From the NCBI GenBank assembly GCA_038326165.1, contig JBBQJT010000063.1:1-17860 (forward strand): a stretch of DNA of 17,860 bases, read 5' to 3'. The position numbers and the translations under genes are program-made. The notes beneath the pieces were generated by a model, which was not told where the DNA came from, did no database searches, and saw only the letters and a program-made list of their open reading frames with translations. This stretch comes from JAEUUM01 sp038326165. Its GTDB lineage: Bacteria; Bacteroidota; Bacteroidia; Chitinophagales; Saprospiraceae. Shown piece by piece: positions 7,587 to 16,009 of the stretch (its first letter is position 1; every line of letters starts with the position of its first letter).

Positions 7587-8203
7587 TCAAAAATTAAACC
7601 CAAAATGAAGTCCTGGTTCCCCAAAAAAGACTTTCGGCCATTTGTCGTCTAGCACTTTATAAGATTTAGGCATTTCAGTATAATAAGGACGATGTGTCAT
7701 AGCGACAGAAGGCTCAATAAAAATCTATCTTTAAATAGTTTGAAATGATAACCTACTCTGTAAGTATTGAAAATCTGAAACCCACTATCAATTTTTTTAC
7801 CGTCATTACCAACAAACGACTGCCAAGCATTCATAACGTGAATACTTGTGAATAAACCTTTCCACCAAAATCGTTGATATGCAAGCGCAAATCCATACTC
7901 TCTAATATATCCAGGGAATTCTAATTCTTTTGCTTCATAAGATTTCCAAGGAAGGCCTAAAGACCAAGCATATTTCCAAGTTTTTAATTCAAGTGATACA
8001 ACGTCTTTGCCCGTGATACGATAGCCTAAGTTCAGTTGTACGAAATCAGGTCGGTTTTGTGAGGACAGATTTCCAAGCAGAAAAAGGGTACTGCCGACAA
8101 AACACTTTTTATAAGTCGTATCTTCTTTTGCATATTGTGCTTTAAGTTGTAAGGAGAATCCCAACAACAAGCTTAACAGAACGACTAAAATTTTCTTTTG
8201 CAT
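7587..8203 (-). pseudogene. outer-membrane beta-barrel-like protein, frameshifted near its C terminus
   Basis: As sequenced the frame stops at 7697 and encodes 168 residues. There is a clear signal peptide (residues 1-22, cleavage probably after LKA), then alternating aromatic strands typical of a small outer-membrane barrel (YRITGKDVVSLELKTW, YGFALAYQRFWW). The last residues (FLLSLLSL) look wrong. Adding one T to the T5 run at plus-strand 7719-7723 restores ...RFFIEPSVAMTHRPYY..., ending in LHFGFNF and stop TGA at 7587. A terminal Phe after alternating residues is the usual end of such barrels. The corrected length is 205 residues, and the next gene begins 34 bp later. The break may be real or a sequencing error. 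The ligand is unknown. Confidence 0.75.
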
Positions 8204-8254
8204 GTATCTCGTTTTTAAATTAAATGATACTGCAAAAGTGGATTGATGCTAAGC

Positions 8255-8869
8255 TTAAAATGCTTCACTTAAGTTAATAAAGGTATGGAGGCTACTTTTT
8301 TTTTCAAGTATTCTATTGCGTATCCGGCTTAAAGATTGTGGCTTAATACCTAGATAACTCGCTAATTGATGTTGAGGTACACGCTGCAATAAATCTGGTC
8401 TGTTTTGCAAAAAATTAACATACCTCTGTTCAGGTGAGGAAGTTTTAAATTCATCAAAAGAACTTTGATTTTTAGCCAAAAGTTTTCCACTAAGGATCCT
8501 GCAAAGAGTTTCGAATTTTGGAAATTTTTCAAAAATATCTACCTCCATTTCAGGATTTGAAACAGTGATAATTGAATCTTCAACACACGAAATAAAATAT
8601 TCTGAACCTTGCTTACTAAAGACACAATTAGGCGTTATGCCTTCCATTTCTGTGTAAAATTCAGTTGTTTTTTCTTCGCCATCAATCATGTAAAACGTCC
8701 TTATACATCCTTTTAATACAAAATAGCAGTCAACGGAATGCTGTCCTTCTTTGAGTAAAATTGTTCCTTTTTTTAAAGTCCGAAAGATGTCCAAAGCCAC
8801 CATTGTACTCTTTTCTTCTTCCGAAATAGAGATGTATTTTGAAATGAAGTCAAAAAGTATATTTTCCAT
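8255..8869 (-). CDS. Crp/Fnr-family transcriptional regulator
   Basis: This 204-residue cytoplasmic regulator has a cyclic-nucleotide-binding-like beta-barrel at about residues 25-120 (KKGTILLKEGQHSVDCYFVLKG region) and a C-terminal winged helix at about 145-190. The recognition segment is VPQHQLASYLGIKPQSLSRI (164-183). The phosphate-binding cassette of true cAMP receptors is not evident, and there is no N-terminal cysteine cluster as in Fnr, so the signal is unknown. Such regulators are common in Bacteroidota. It lies 51 bp upstream of the outer-membrane protein gene on the same strand and probably controls itself and the three genes after it, though I found no symmetric operator. Confidence 0.88.
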   Translation of the reverse strand: MENILFDFISKYISISEEEKSTMVALDIFRTLKKGTILLKEGQHSVDCYFVLKGCIRTFYMIDGEEKTTEFYTEMEGITPNCVFSKQGSEYFISCVEDSIITVSNPEMEVDIFEKFPKFETLCRILSGKLLAKNQSSFDEFKTSSPEQRYVNFLQNRPDLLQRVPQHQLASYLGIKPQSLSRIRNRILEKKSSLHTFINLSEAF

Positions 8870-8993
8870 ATCCTATTTTATGCTCTAAGTAGTTCGTTAC
8901 AATGCTCGTTAACAACTGTATTGGCGGCAGTTAGGATATTAATACATGTTGAGCTTATCAACGATAAATCAAACAACTGATTCATCAAAGCCA

Positions 8994-10136
8994 CTACAAT
9001 TTTACCAAACGGGCTGCTGCCGCTGCGAGGGTTTCCGCTTTCTTGGCGAAGCACAATCGGATGTAATGTTGATCAGGAGGTTTCGTATAAAAAGCACTCA
9101 AGGGAATTGCAGCAACACCGTGCTTCTCCACCAGATATTCACAAAAAGCCCGATCATCCAATTGGCTGACGGCACTATAATCGTATAACTGAAAGTAGGA
9201 ACCTCGGCTTGGAAGTGCCTTTAAGGGAGAATGTTGCATCAACGCTTGAAACAAATCCCTCTTCTCCTGATAAAATGCGGGTAGGCTCAAATACTCCTGC
9301 GGATTTTCCATAAAAGCTGCATAGGCTGATTGCATGGGTGTATTGACGCTGAATACATTGAACTGGTGCACCTTGCGAAATTCCTTGGTTATTATCGGGT
9401 TTGCAACGGCATAGCCCATCTTCCAGCCTGTATTGTGAAATGTTTTCCCAAACGAATAGATCGCAATACTTCTGTCGCGCAATTCATCATCTGCCAAAAC
9501 GCTCAAATGCGCCCGACCATCATAAACCAAATGCTCATATACTTCATCCGACAAAAGGATTAAATCATGATCCAGAACGATTTTTTTCAAGGCTGCCATA
9601 TCGGCTGCATCAAAAGTGGTACCGCAAGGATTGTGGGGATTATTCACCATAAGCATCTTGGTACGAGGTGTCACCAAGGCCTCAAGCTCTTGCCAATTCA
9701 CTTCAAAATCAGGCCCTATTAAAGCGTAAGGCACACAAATTCCACCAAATAATTCAATCGTAGGTTTGTAACAATCATAAGCCGGTTCAATAATAATGAC
9801 TTCATCGCCTGGATGAACAAGCGCAGCAATGGCGGTGAAGATAGCTTGGGTACCTCCGGCGGTGATCGTTATTTCATGATCAGCAGAGACCGTTTTGTTG
9901 TAAAGCAATTGAATTTTGGTGGCTATTGCTTCGCGTAAGGCAGGATCTCCTGGCATGGGTGCATACTGATTTTTGCCAGCTTTCATGAAATGATTGACAA
10001 GCTCAATCAGGCGCTCCGAACACATGAAATCAGGAAATCCCTGACTCAAGTTGATGGCTTGGTGTTTTGTAGCTAGGCCTGACATCACTGCAAATATGGT
10101 TGTACCTACATTGGGCAATTTGGATTCGATATTCAT
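8994..10136 (-). CDS. PLP-dependent aminotransferase, methionine aminotransferase (YbdL/KAT) type
   Basis: This 380-residue fold-type I, class I/II aminotransferase has NNPHNPCG (165-172) with Asn169, DEVYEHL (197-203) with Asp197 and Tyr200, the PLP Schiff-base Lys231 in SFGKTFHNTGWKMGY, and the substrate-carboxylate Arg360 in HYIRLCFAKK. The N-terminal INLSQGFPDF and the GWKMGY context fit the YbdL/kynurenine-aminotransferase subgroup, which acts on methionine and aromatic amino acids with 2-oxo acids. Substrate choice cannot be settled from sequence. The ATG lies 2 bp past the stop of the GHMP kinase gene, so the two are translationally coupled. Base composition is somewhat richer in G+C than in the genes to its left. 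Confidence 0.87.
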   Translation of the reverse strand: MNIESKLPNVGTTIFAVMSGLATKHQAINLSQGFPDFMCSERLIELVNHFMKAGKNQYAPMPGDPALREAIATKIQLLYNKTVSADHEITITAGGTQAIFTAIAALVHPGDEVIIIEPAYDCYKPTIELFGGICVPYALIGPDFEVNWQELEALVTPRTKMLMVNNPHNPCGTTFDAADMAALKKIVLDHDLILLSDEVYEHLVYDGRAHLSVLADDELRDRSIAIYSFGKTFHNTGWKMGYAVANPIITKEFRKVHQFNVFSVNTPMQSAYAAFMENPQEYLSLPAFYQEKRDLFQALMQHSPLKALPSRGSYFQLYDYSAVSQLDDRAFCEYLVEKHGVAAIPLSAFYTKPPDQHYIRLCFAKKAETLAAAAARLVKL

Positions 10137-10138
10137 CT

Positions 10139-10993
10139 CTATTGTTTTAATTGGGCAGCAAGATTAAATTTTAAGAAATAACCTCCACCACCTGCACCAC
10201 ATAATTTTATGATACAATCCGGATCAGTCAAGGCTTCAACCCACTGCTGGCGAATTCCGTCGGGGATAAATTCGGGCATTAATTCTAACTGAAGGGTACT
10301 GATGGTACTCAAGCTTTGATAAAGTGACGTATGATCTTTGCTGCGCAATTCAAGTATTGCTTTATTAACCTGCGGGAGCAGTTTACTTTGAACTTGAGTC
10401 AGCCATGCTGCTTGTTTGGATTTTTCATGAAATAAGGTAACCCATTTGGCAGTAGATCTTGGCATTCCGCTGTCCAAGAGTTCAAAGTTGAGGGCTATTT
10501 CATGCCAGTTGAGGATTTCAATTTCTGTTTTGGACTTTACGAGGACTGCTTCATTTAAGTAGGAAACAAGTGGATCCAAACCGGAACTTTTGCCATGAAA
10601 GTGAGATTCCATGATGCCAAGTACAGTCTTGAGTTCTGTTAATGGAATCTTCTTTTTGTTTGGGTATGCGTAGCGATCAAATACCGCAGCTGTAGCAGCA
10701 CCTGAACTTCCCAATCCATAACCACTAGGAATATTACTCCACAGATATTGATCCTTTGTTACTTCGGCCGCCATCTTGGGCAAATCCAAATAGTCCAATA
10801 TTTCATGCTGTTGCTCCAAATATTTCAACCAGTTCACCAACCGCTGATCAATTTGTCCATGATTCCATTGCACAAATTTCACAGGGAAAGGCACAGCCAG
10901 AGCCTGACCATCCAGCAAAATGGTATATTCGCCGAGCAAGAGCACTTTGGCTGGATACTTTTTGTTGTTGATTTCTGAAGGAATGGTGTGCAT
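10139..10993 (-). CDS. GHMP-family kinase, mevalonate-kinase-like
   Basis: This 284-residue small-molecule kinase has the three GHMP motifs. Motif 1 is KVLLLGEYTILLDG (16-29). The ATP-binding motif 2 is PSGYGLGSSGA (89-99). Motif 3 is KLCGAGGGGYFL (263-274). ESHFHGKSSGLDP (129-141) holds the likely catalytic Asp140. The motif 1 context resembles mevalonate and phosphomevalonate kinases, but the protein is shorter than typical mevalonate kinases and the substrate is unproven. No other isoprenoid-pathway gene is in the window. It is cotranscribed with the aminotransferase 2 bp downstream and divergent from mfd. A -7 box ends only 8 bp before its ATG. Confidence 0.82.
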   Translation of the reverse strand: MHTIPSEINNKKYPAKVLLLGEYTILLDGQALAVPFPVKFVQWNHGQIDQRLVNWLKYLEQQHEILDYLDLPKMAAEVTKDQYLWSNIPSGYGLGSSGAATAAVFDRYAYPNKKKIPLTELKTVLGIMESHFHGKSSGLDPLVSYLNEAVLVKSKTEIEILNWHEIALNFELLDSGMPRSTAKWVTLFHEKSKQAAWLTQVQSKLLPQVNKAILELRSKDHTSLYQSLSTISTLQLELMPEFIPDGIRQQWVEALTDPDCIIKLCGAGGGGYFLKFNLAAQLKQ

Positions 10994-11001
10994 TGCTGAA
11001 C

Positions 11002-11009
11002 CAAAGTTA
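11002..11009 (-). promoter_or_regulatory. -7 box for the GHMP kinase-aminotransferase pair
   Basis: TAACTTTG on the minus strand fits TAnnTTTG. It ends 8 bp before the ATG at 10993, so transcription would start about at the start codon, leaving little or no leader. No clear -33 box. Confidence 0.45.
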
Positions 11010-11031
11010 AGTCTAGACAGTTATAAGCTGC

Positions 11032-11039
11032 TATATTTG
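11032..11039 (+). promoter_or_regulatory. -7 box for mfd
   Basis: TATATTTG fits TAnnTTTG. Its last G is the first base of the GTG at 11039, so if the box is real, translation must begin at the GTG at 11045 or later, on a nearly leaderless message. Confidence 0.4.
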
Positions 11040-14000
11040 TGACGGTGGAAGAATTGAATTCGATTATAGGGCTTTACAGCAATGATTCTAAAATAAGTCA
11101 ATTATTGAAATTGACAGGGGATAGTATGCCCACTTCTGTCCATCTCAAAGGTTTAAAAGCTTCATCCAACGCATTCGTGATAGCTGGCGCATGGCAAAAC
11201 TCTGGCAGGCAAATGCTGATTGTTGCGCATGATCAGGAAGAGGCCGCATATTTGCACAACACATTGGACAATATTTTGCCAGATGCCAAGGTGTACTTTT
11301 TGTGTGATTCTTTCAAGCGTCCTGGATTCTTTGAGCAGGTTTCCTCCCATCAAGTACTACAACGAACCGAAATCATCAATCAGATGACCGATGGCAACCC
11401 TAAGGGTGAACTGATCATCAGTTATCCTGAGGCATTGTTTGAGTTGGTGGTGTCCCCGCAAGTCATGGAGGCCCATCAGATCAAGATTGTAAAGGATGAG
11501 GTTTGTGATATGGATTCCATCATCGAGATATTGGTGGATTTTGGTTTTGAGCGCACTGACTTTGTGTATGAGCCAGGTCATTTTTCCGTTCGGGGCGGCA
11601 TCATCGATATATTCAGTCATGGCAATGAATGGCCCTACCGTATCGAATTGTTTGGTGACAAGGTAGAGAGTATTCGTTTGTTCGATCCAATGACCCAATT
11701 GTCGCAAAAAAACGTGAGTAGGATAGTCATTATTCCACATGTAAACCGGAGTTACAAAATTGATCAAAAGGTCAAATTTATAGATGTGCTGGACCCTCAA
11801 GCTATGATATGGATAGCAGACCAAGATCTACTGTTGGATCGGTTGCAGTCTTGCTTTGAACAAGTTGAAAAATTGGGAGAGCGCCTCTTTCAAGAAGCGG
11901 AAGATGATCTACAGCGGTTTATTGCCGATCGCGCATTCTGTAGGCCGGGGGATTTCATGTCAAAGTTGAATGACTTCAACCGCATTTACTATGTCAAAAA
12001 CATGGATGCGGGCCACAGCATCAGCTTCAACATAGCCGCACAACCCTCCTTCAACAAAAATTTCAAGCTGCTCATTGAGAATCTTCAAAACAATACCAAG
12101 GGCAAAATCACCAATTACATATTCACGGACAACAATAGGCAAATTGAGCGATTTCACGCCATTTTTACTGACCTTGGAGCCAAAGTGGATTATCTGTCTG
12201 TTTTTAAGGGAATAGATCAGGGATTTATTGATTTGGACCTCAAGATTGCCTGTTATACGGATCATCAGATCTTCGATCGATTTCATGCCTACCACATGCG
12301 CAAGGGCTTCACGCGTGATATGGCTATGAACCTCAGAATGCTGCGTGAAATGCAACCCGGAGATTTTGTGACGCACATTGACCATGGCGTAGGAAGGTAT
12401 TCAGGTTTGGAAAAAATTACCCTTGGCGGGCACGTTCAGGAGTCCGTTCGCTTGGTTTACAAAAACAATGATTTGTTGTATGTAGGGATCAATTCACTGC
12501 ATAAAATATCCAAATACACAGGCAAGGACGGAACCGAACCCGTCTTGAGCAAACTGGGTTCCGACACTTGGAAAAACCTCAAAGCCAAGGCCAAAAAGAA
12601 GGTAAAAGACATAGCGGCGGAGTTGATCAAGCTCTATGCAAAGCGAAAAGTGACGCCTGGTTATGAATTTCCTCCAGATGGCTATTTGCAAAATGAACTG
12701 GAAGCCAGTTTCCTATACGAGGATACCCCAGATCAATACAAAGCAACTGTAGATGTCAAAACCGACATGGAAAAACCACACCCAATGGACAGATTGGTCT
12801 GTGGAGATGTAGGTTTTGGAAAAACCGAAATTGCCTTACGCGCAGCCTTCAAAGCTGTAACTGACGGCAAGCAAGTGGCAGTGCTCGTGCCAACCACCAT
12901 TCTCGCTTTACAGCATTTCAAGACATTCTCTGAACGTTTGATACCTTTTGGGGTGGAGGTAGATTATATGAATCGGTTTCGAAGTACAGCTGAGAAAAAA
13001 GAAGTGATTGCCAAACTGGGAACCGGTAAACTTGACATCGTTATTGGCACCCACGCCTTGATCAACAAAGACGTAAAATTTAAGGATTTGGGATTGTTGG
13101 TTATTGATGAGGAACAAAAATTTGGCGTTGCTGCAAAGGAAAAACTGCGCAGCATCAAAATAAATGTGGATACCCTGACATTAACAGCAACACCTATACC
13201 AAGAACCTTGCAATTCTCACTGCTTGGAGCAAGAGACTTCTCAGTCATTAGGACTGCACCGCCCAACAGGCAACCCATTCATACCGAATCGAGGGTATGG
13301 AATGAAGACGTTATCAAAGATGCCATATTTTATGAAACCCAACGAGGCGGACAAGTATTCTTTGTACACAACCGAGTAAAGAGCCTAGAAGAAGTGGCGG
13401 CGGTTATCAAGCGACTTTGCCCAGGAGTAAGTGTAGGAGTGGCACATGGACAGATGGATGCCAACAATTTAGAGAAGATATTGGTAGCATTCATAGACAA
13501 AAAGTATGACGTACTGGCCTGCACCAACATCATCGAGACAGGATTGGATATACCCAATGCCAATACCATCCTGATCAACAATGCCCATCAATTTGGTTTG
13601 AGCGATCTGCATCAATTGAGAGGGCGCGTAGGTCGATCCAATAAAAAAGCCTATTGTTATCTGCTCTGCCCACCCAAGTCCACCATGACCAGTGATGCGC
13701 GCAAACGCATACAAACCCTAGAAGACTTCAGCGATCTTGGCAGTGGATTCACCATTGCAATGAAAGATTTAGATATTCGGGGCGCAGGGAATCTGCTCGG
13801 TGGAGAACAAAGTGGATTCATAGCGGATATTGGTTACGAAGTATTTCAGAAAATTCTGGATGAAACCATCTTAGAATTAAAAACAGGTGAAATGCGAGAC
13901 AGCTTTTTGGAGAATGCAGAGATGTTGGAAGAAAGTTCTTTTATCAAAGACATTCAGATAGATACCGACGTCGAGATGCTAATACCCGATGAATACGTAA

Positions 14001-14413
14001 GCAATATTCCGGAAAGACTCAGCCTATACACAGAGTTGGATAGAATTGAAGATGAAACGGGGCTGCAGGAATGGCATGAAAAGATGGTCGATCGATTTGG
14101 CAAATTACCTATTCAGGTAGAGGAGTTGTGTGAAGGATTGCGACTGAGGTGGACGGCACGCAAGCTAGGATTTGAGCGTATCATACTCAAGAACAACCAA
14201 TTGCGTTGTTACTTTCCCGCCAATCCACAATCCTTATACTACGAATCCAAGCAATTTCAAGCCTTATTTAGTCAATTACAAACATTGGCATTGAAGTTGA
14301 ATTTTCAAGTCAAGCAATCCAACAATTCTTTGTTCATATTCAAGGAACAAGTCAAGTCCTTGAGCCAAGCAAAATCTATACTGAGCATCATTCAGGAATT
14401 GGCTTTAAAATGA
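11039..14413 (+). CDS. mfd: transcription-repair coupling factor Mfd
   Basis: This 1124-residue ATP-dependent translocase pushes stalled RNA polymerase off damaged DNA and recruits the UvrABC repair system. In order: a UvrB-like N-terminal module (about 30-340), the CarD-like polymerase-interacting domain (about 440-505, starting QPGDFVTHIDHGVGRYSGL), and a RecG-like helicase with Walker A GDVGFGKT (589-596) and DEEQ box (690-693). Motif VI follows (QLRGRVGRS, about 860), then the translocation segment GAGNLLGGEQSGF (about 913) and the C-terminal TRCF domain. Length fits the family. No ATG lies before residue 30; homologues begin near here, so GTG at 11039 or 11045 is the likely start. Apparently full length. 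Confidence 0.95.
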   Translation: MTVEELNSIIGLYSNDSKISQLLKLTGDSMPTSVHLKGLKASSNAFVIAGAWQNSGRQMLIVAHDQEEAAYLHNTLDNILPDAKVYFLCDSFKRPGFFEQVSSHQVLQRTEIINQMTDGNPKGELIISYPEALFELVVSPQVMEAHQIKIVKDEVCDMDSIIEILVDFGFERTDFVYEPGHFSVRGGIIDIFSHGNEWPYRIELFGDKVESIRLFDPMTQLSQKNVSRIVIIPHVNRSYKIDQKVKFIDVLDPQAMIWIADQDLLLDRLQSCFEQVEKLGERLFQEAEDDLQRFIADRAFCRPGDFMSKLNDFNRIYYVKNMDAGHSISFNIAAQPSFNKNFKLLIENLQNNTKGKITNYIFTDNNRQIERFHAIFTDLGAKVDYLSVFKGIDQGFIDLDLKIACYTDHQIFDRFHAYHMRKGFTRDMAMNLRMLREMQPGDFVTHIDHGVGRYSGLEKITLGGHVQESVRLVYKNNDLLYVGINSLHKISKYTGKDGTEPVLSKLGSDTWKNLKAKAKKKVKDIAAELIKLYAKRKVTPGYEFPPDGYLQNELEASFLYEDTPDQYKATVDVKTDMEKPHPMDRLVCGDVGFGKTEIALRAAFKAVTDGKQVAVLVPTTILALQHFKTFSERLIPFGVEVDYMNRFRSTAEKKEVIAKLGTGKLDIVIGTHALINKDVKFKDLGLLVIDEEQKFGVAAKEKLRSIKINVDTLTLTATPIPRTLQFSLLGARDFSVIRTAPPNRQPIHTESRVWNEDVIKDAIFYETQRGGQVFFVHNRVKSLEEVAAVIKRLCPGVSVGVAHGQMDANNLEKILVAFIDKKYDVLACTNIIETGLDIPNANTILINNAHQFGLSDLHQLRGRVGRSNKKAYCYLLCPPKSTMTSDARKRIQTLEDFSDLGSGFTIAMKDLDIRGAGNLLGGEQSGFIADIGYEVFQKILDETILELKTGEMRDSFLENAEMLEESSFIKDIQIDTDVEMLIPDEYVSNIPERLSLYTELDRIEDETGLQEWHEKMVDRFGKLPIQVEELCEGLRLRWTARKLGFERIILKNNQLRCYFPANPQSLYYESKQFQALFSQLQTLALKLNFQVKQSNNSLFIFKEQVKSLSQAKSILSIIQELALK

Positions 14414-14607
14414 ACGGAAGAGCGATTCGTAAAATGAGCTTAAGTTTTTGAATGGTGTGTTTCATAGATCAGTGCTTCATACTTCATTGCTTTCTATAAA
14501 AAACAAAACAGAGCAGGCAGGAAAAAGGAAAAAATACCAAGCACAAACAGAAAATACGAAGCTGCTTTGACATAACTAATACGCAAGCACAGACATTCCA
14601 ATAAACT

Positions 14608-14645
14608 GAATCTGCCAATTGGAAACTTTAGTTTTGTGCAGATTC
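14608..14645. repeat. inverted repeat around the likely recombinase promoter
   Basis: GAATCTGC and GCAGATTC are perfectly complementary over 8 bp, 22 bp apart. The probable -7 box lies between the arms. It could be an operator or a recombinase-binding site. Confidence 0.5.
14629..14636 (+). promoter_or_regulatory. -7 box for the tyrosine recombinase gene
   Basis: TAGTTTTG fits TAnnTTTG and lies 76 bp before the ATG at 14713. The -33 element is not clear. Confidence 0.4.
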
Positions 14646-14712
14646 CATTTTTGGATGAATATATATGTAAATTGCGTCGTAATAATTAAGTTGCGGCTAA
14701 TTATTTAAGCTT

Positions 14713-15840
14713 ATGGAAAATATACAATTTAGAACCAAGCTCTCAAATGCAGTCCATCATGGGCGTGAAGTCATTGCCATTCGCTACCCTAAAAACCTTA
14801 CTGTAACCGCAGCCTTAAAAGCCATCTCGGGTCTGCAATTTAGCCAAAGCATGGGCTGCTGGTATGTGCCCAACACTGCAGAAAATTTTGAAGCCGTTAT
14901 AAAAATCACACGTCAATATGGTTTTGTAGATTATTGGGGATTCAAACGGGATCAAACACCAAAAGCCATTGAAAAAATAAAACCTGAATTTGCATTCCCA
15001 GCGCAAACTGAAGCCATGCTTTCACATTTCTGCAAATGGTTAAAATCTAAGCGATATAGCGATAGCACAATAAAAACATACCTAGCTGTCACCACTGCCT
15101 TTTTAAAATATTACGCAAGCAAAACTCCCTCAGAAATAAACAATGAGGATTTGCTAAACTACAATAATGATTACATCCTTAAAAACAAACTCTCATCCTC
15201 CTATCAAAATCAGATCGTAAATGGTGTAAAGTTATTTTTTAGACAGATAGAAAACCGCAGCTTAGATATAGAATTGATCCACAGGCCCAAAAGATCTAAA
15301 GTATTGCCAAACGTGCTCAGCAAAAGAGAGGTAAAACAGATTTTGGGGGCGCATAGCAATGTAAAACATAGGGCTATGCTCAGCTTAATTTATTCTTGCG
15401 GCTTGCGTTGCGGCGAACTGTTGCGATTATTGCCTGCAGATATAGACAGCGAAAGGAACATTTTAATTATACGGCAGTCTAAAGGGCGCAAGGACAGAAT
15501 TGTACCTTTGAGTCGCATCATTTTAAAAATGTTGCGCGGGTATTATGCACTTTATAAACCCACAAAAATGCTATTCGAAGGACAGAACGCGGGAGTGGCT
15601 TATGATATTAGAAGCCTTCAGCAAGTTTTAAAACAGGCCTTAGCTAAGACAAACATTACCAAACCAGTAACATTGCACTGGCTTAGGCATAGTTACGCGA
15701 CCCATTTGCTAGAGGCAGGTACCGATTTGCGCTACATTCAAGAATTATTGGGCCATAGCAGCAGTAAAACAACTGAAATTTATACCCATGTGAGTACCCG
15801 TTATATCAGTAAAATTATATCCCCCTTTGATACATTATGA
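14713..15840 (+). CDS. XerC/D-like tyrosine recombinase with an extra N-terminal domain
   Basis: This 375-residue protein has a complete tyrosine recombinase active site: Arg232 (SCGLRCGE), Lys257 (RQSKGRK), His322 and Arg325 (LHWLRHSYATH), His348 (LLGHSSS) and the nucleophile Tyr357 (TEIYTHV). The SAM-like core-binding domain spans about 95-185. Residues 1-80 form a further small domain (IRYPKN..., GCWYVPNTAENF) that XerC/D lack; I recall similar N termini in other Bacteroidota integrases. Between Lys257 and His322 the spacing is Xer-like, with no room for the insertion that marks IntI integron integrases. It is directly followed, in the same direction, by a cassette-like array, so it is the candidate recombinase for that array. 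No phage or conjugation genes are adjacent. Confidence 0.9.
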   Translation: MENIQFRTKLSNAVHHGREVIAIRYPKNLTVTAALKAISGLQFSQSMGCWYVPNTAENFEAVIKITRQYGFVDYWGFKRDQTPKAIEKIKPEFAFPAQTEAMLSHFCKWLKSKRYSDSTIKTYLAVTTAFLKYYASKTPSEINNEDLLNYNNDYILKNKLSSSYQNQIVNGVKLFFRQIENRSLDIELIHRPKRSKVLPNVLSKREVKQILGAHSNVKHRAMLSLIYSCGLRCGELLRLLPADIDSERNILIIRQSKGRKDRIVPLSRIILKMLRGYYALYKPTKMLFEGQNAGVAYDIRSLQQVLKQALAKTNITKPVTLHWLRHSYATHLLEAGTDLRYIQELLGHSSSKTTEIYTHVSTRYISKIISPFDTL

Positions 15841-15945
15841 GAATAAAATGTACCATATTCGCTATTGCAAATAAGCGCTACGCAGTGGCGTGTATCTACC
15901 TAAGGGGGGTTGTGTTCACGCTATGGTGTAGCGTGTATATGTAAG
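15841..15945 (+). other. candidate attI-like attachment region
   Basis: This 105-bp non-coding stretch between the recombinase stop and the first cassette boundary contains the direct repeat GCGTGTAT (15888-15895 and 15931-15938). It also contains the hairpin CACGCTA-TGGTG-TAGCGTG (15917-15935) and a small palindrome ACGC-AGTG-GCGT (15880-15891). It ends at the G of GTTAGTGGC. The position and repeats suit a recombinase-binding platform; the function is inferred. Confidence 0.4.
15917..15935. repeat. perfect 7-bp hairpin in the candidate attachment region
   Basis: CACGCTA and TAGCGTG are exact complements around the 5-nt loop TGGTG, about 10 bp before the cassette boundary. No T-tract follows, so it is not a standard terminator. 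Confidence 0.6.
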
Positions 15946-16009
15946 TTAGTGGCAATTTTACCGAACCGACTGCAAACAAATGAATTAACAAAAAAAATGA
16001 CTAAAAAAA

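Larger units (their letters stand above)
14414..14712. other. intergenic region before the recombinase gene
   Basis: 299 bp with no credible ORF and no clear mfd terminator. It holds a perfect 8-bp inverted repeat (GAATCTGC at 14608-14615 and GCAGATTC at 14638-14645) and, in the loop, a TAGTTTTG -7-like box. The word AAGCACA occurs at 14539-14545 and 14585-14591. Confidence 0.5.

Noticed and set aside
8889..8940. TAACGA repeated twice and an AACTG/CAGTT inverted repeat upstream of the Crp/Fnr gene
   Set aside because: Short, not a Crp-type symmetric operator, and not aligned with a clear promoter; also too degenerate to call an old cassette boundary.
14539..14591. Two AAGCACA words upstream of the recombinase whose complement (TGTGCTT) also occurs in the attC-like tandem repeats
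   Set aside because: Only seven bases, opposite strand, spacing 46 bp instead of 18-19, and no pairing arms; chance is likely in this base composition.
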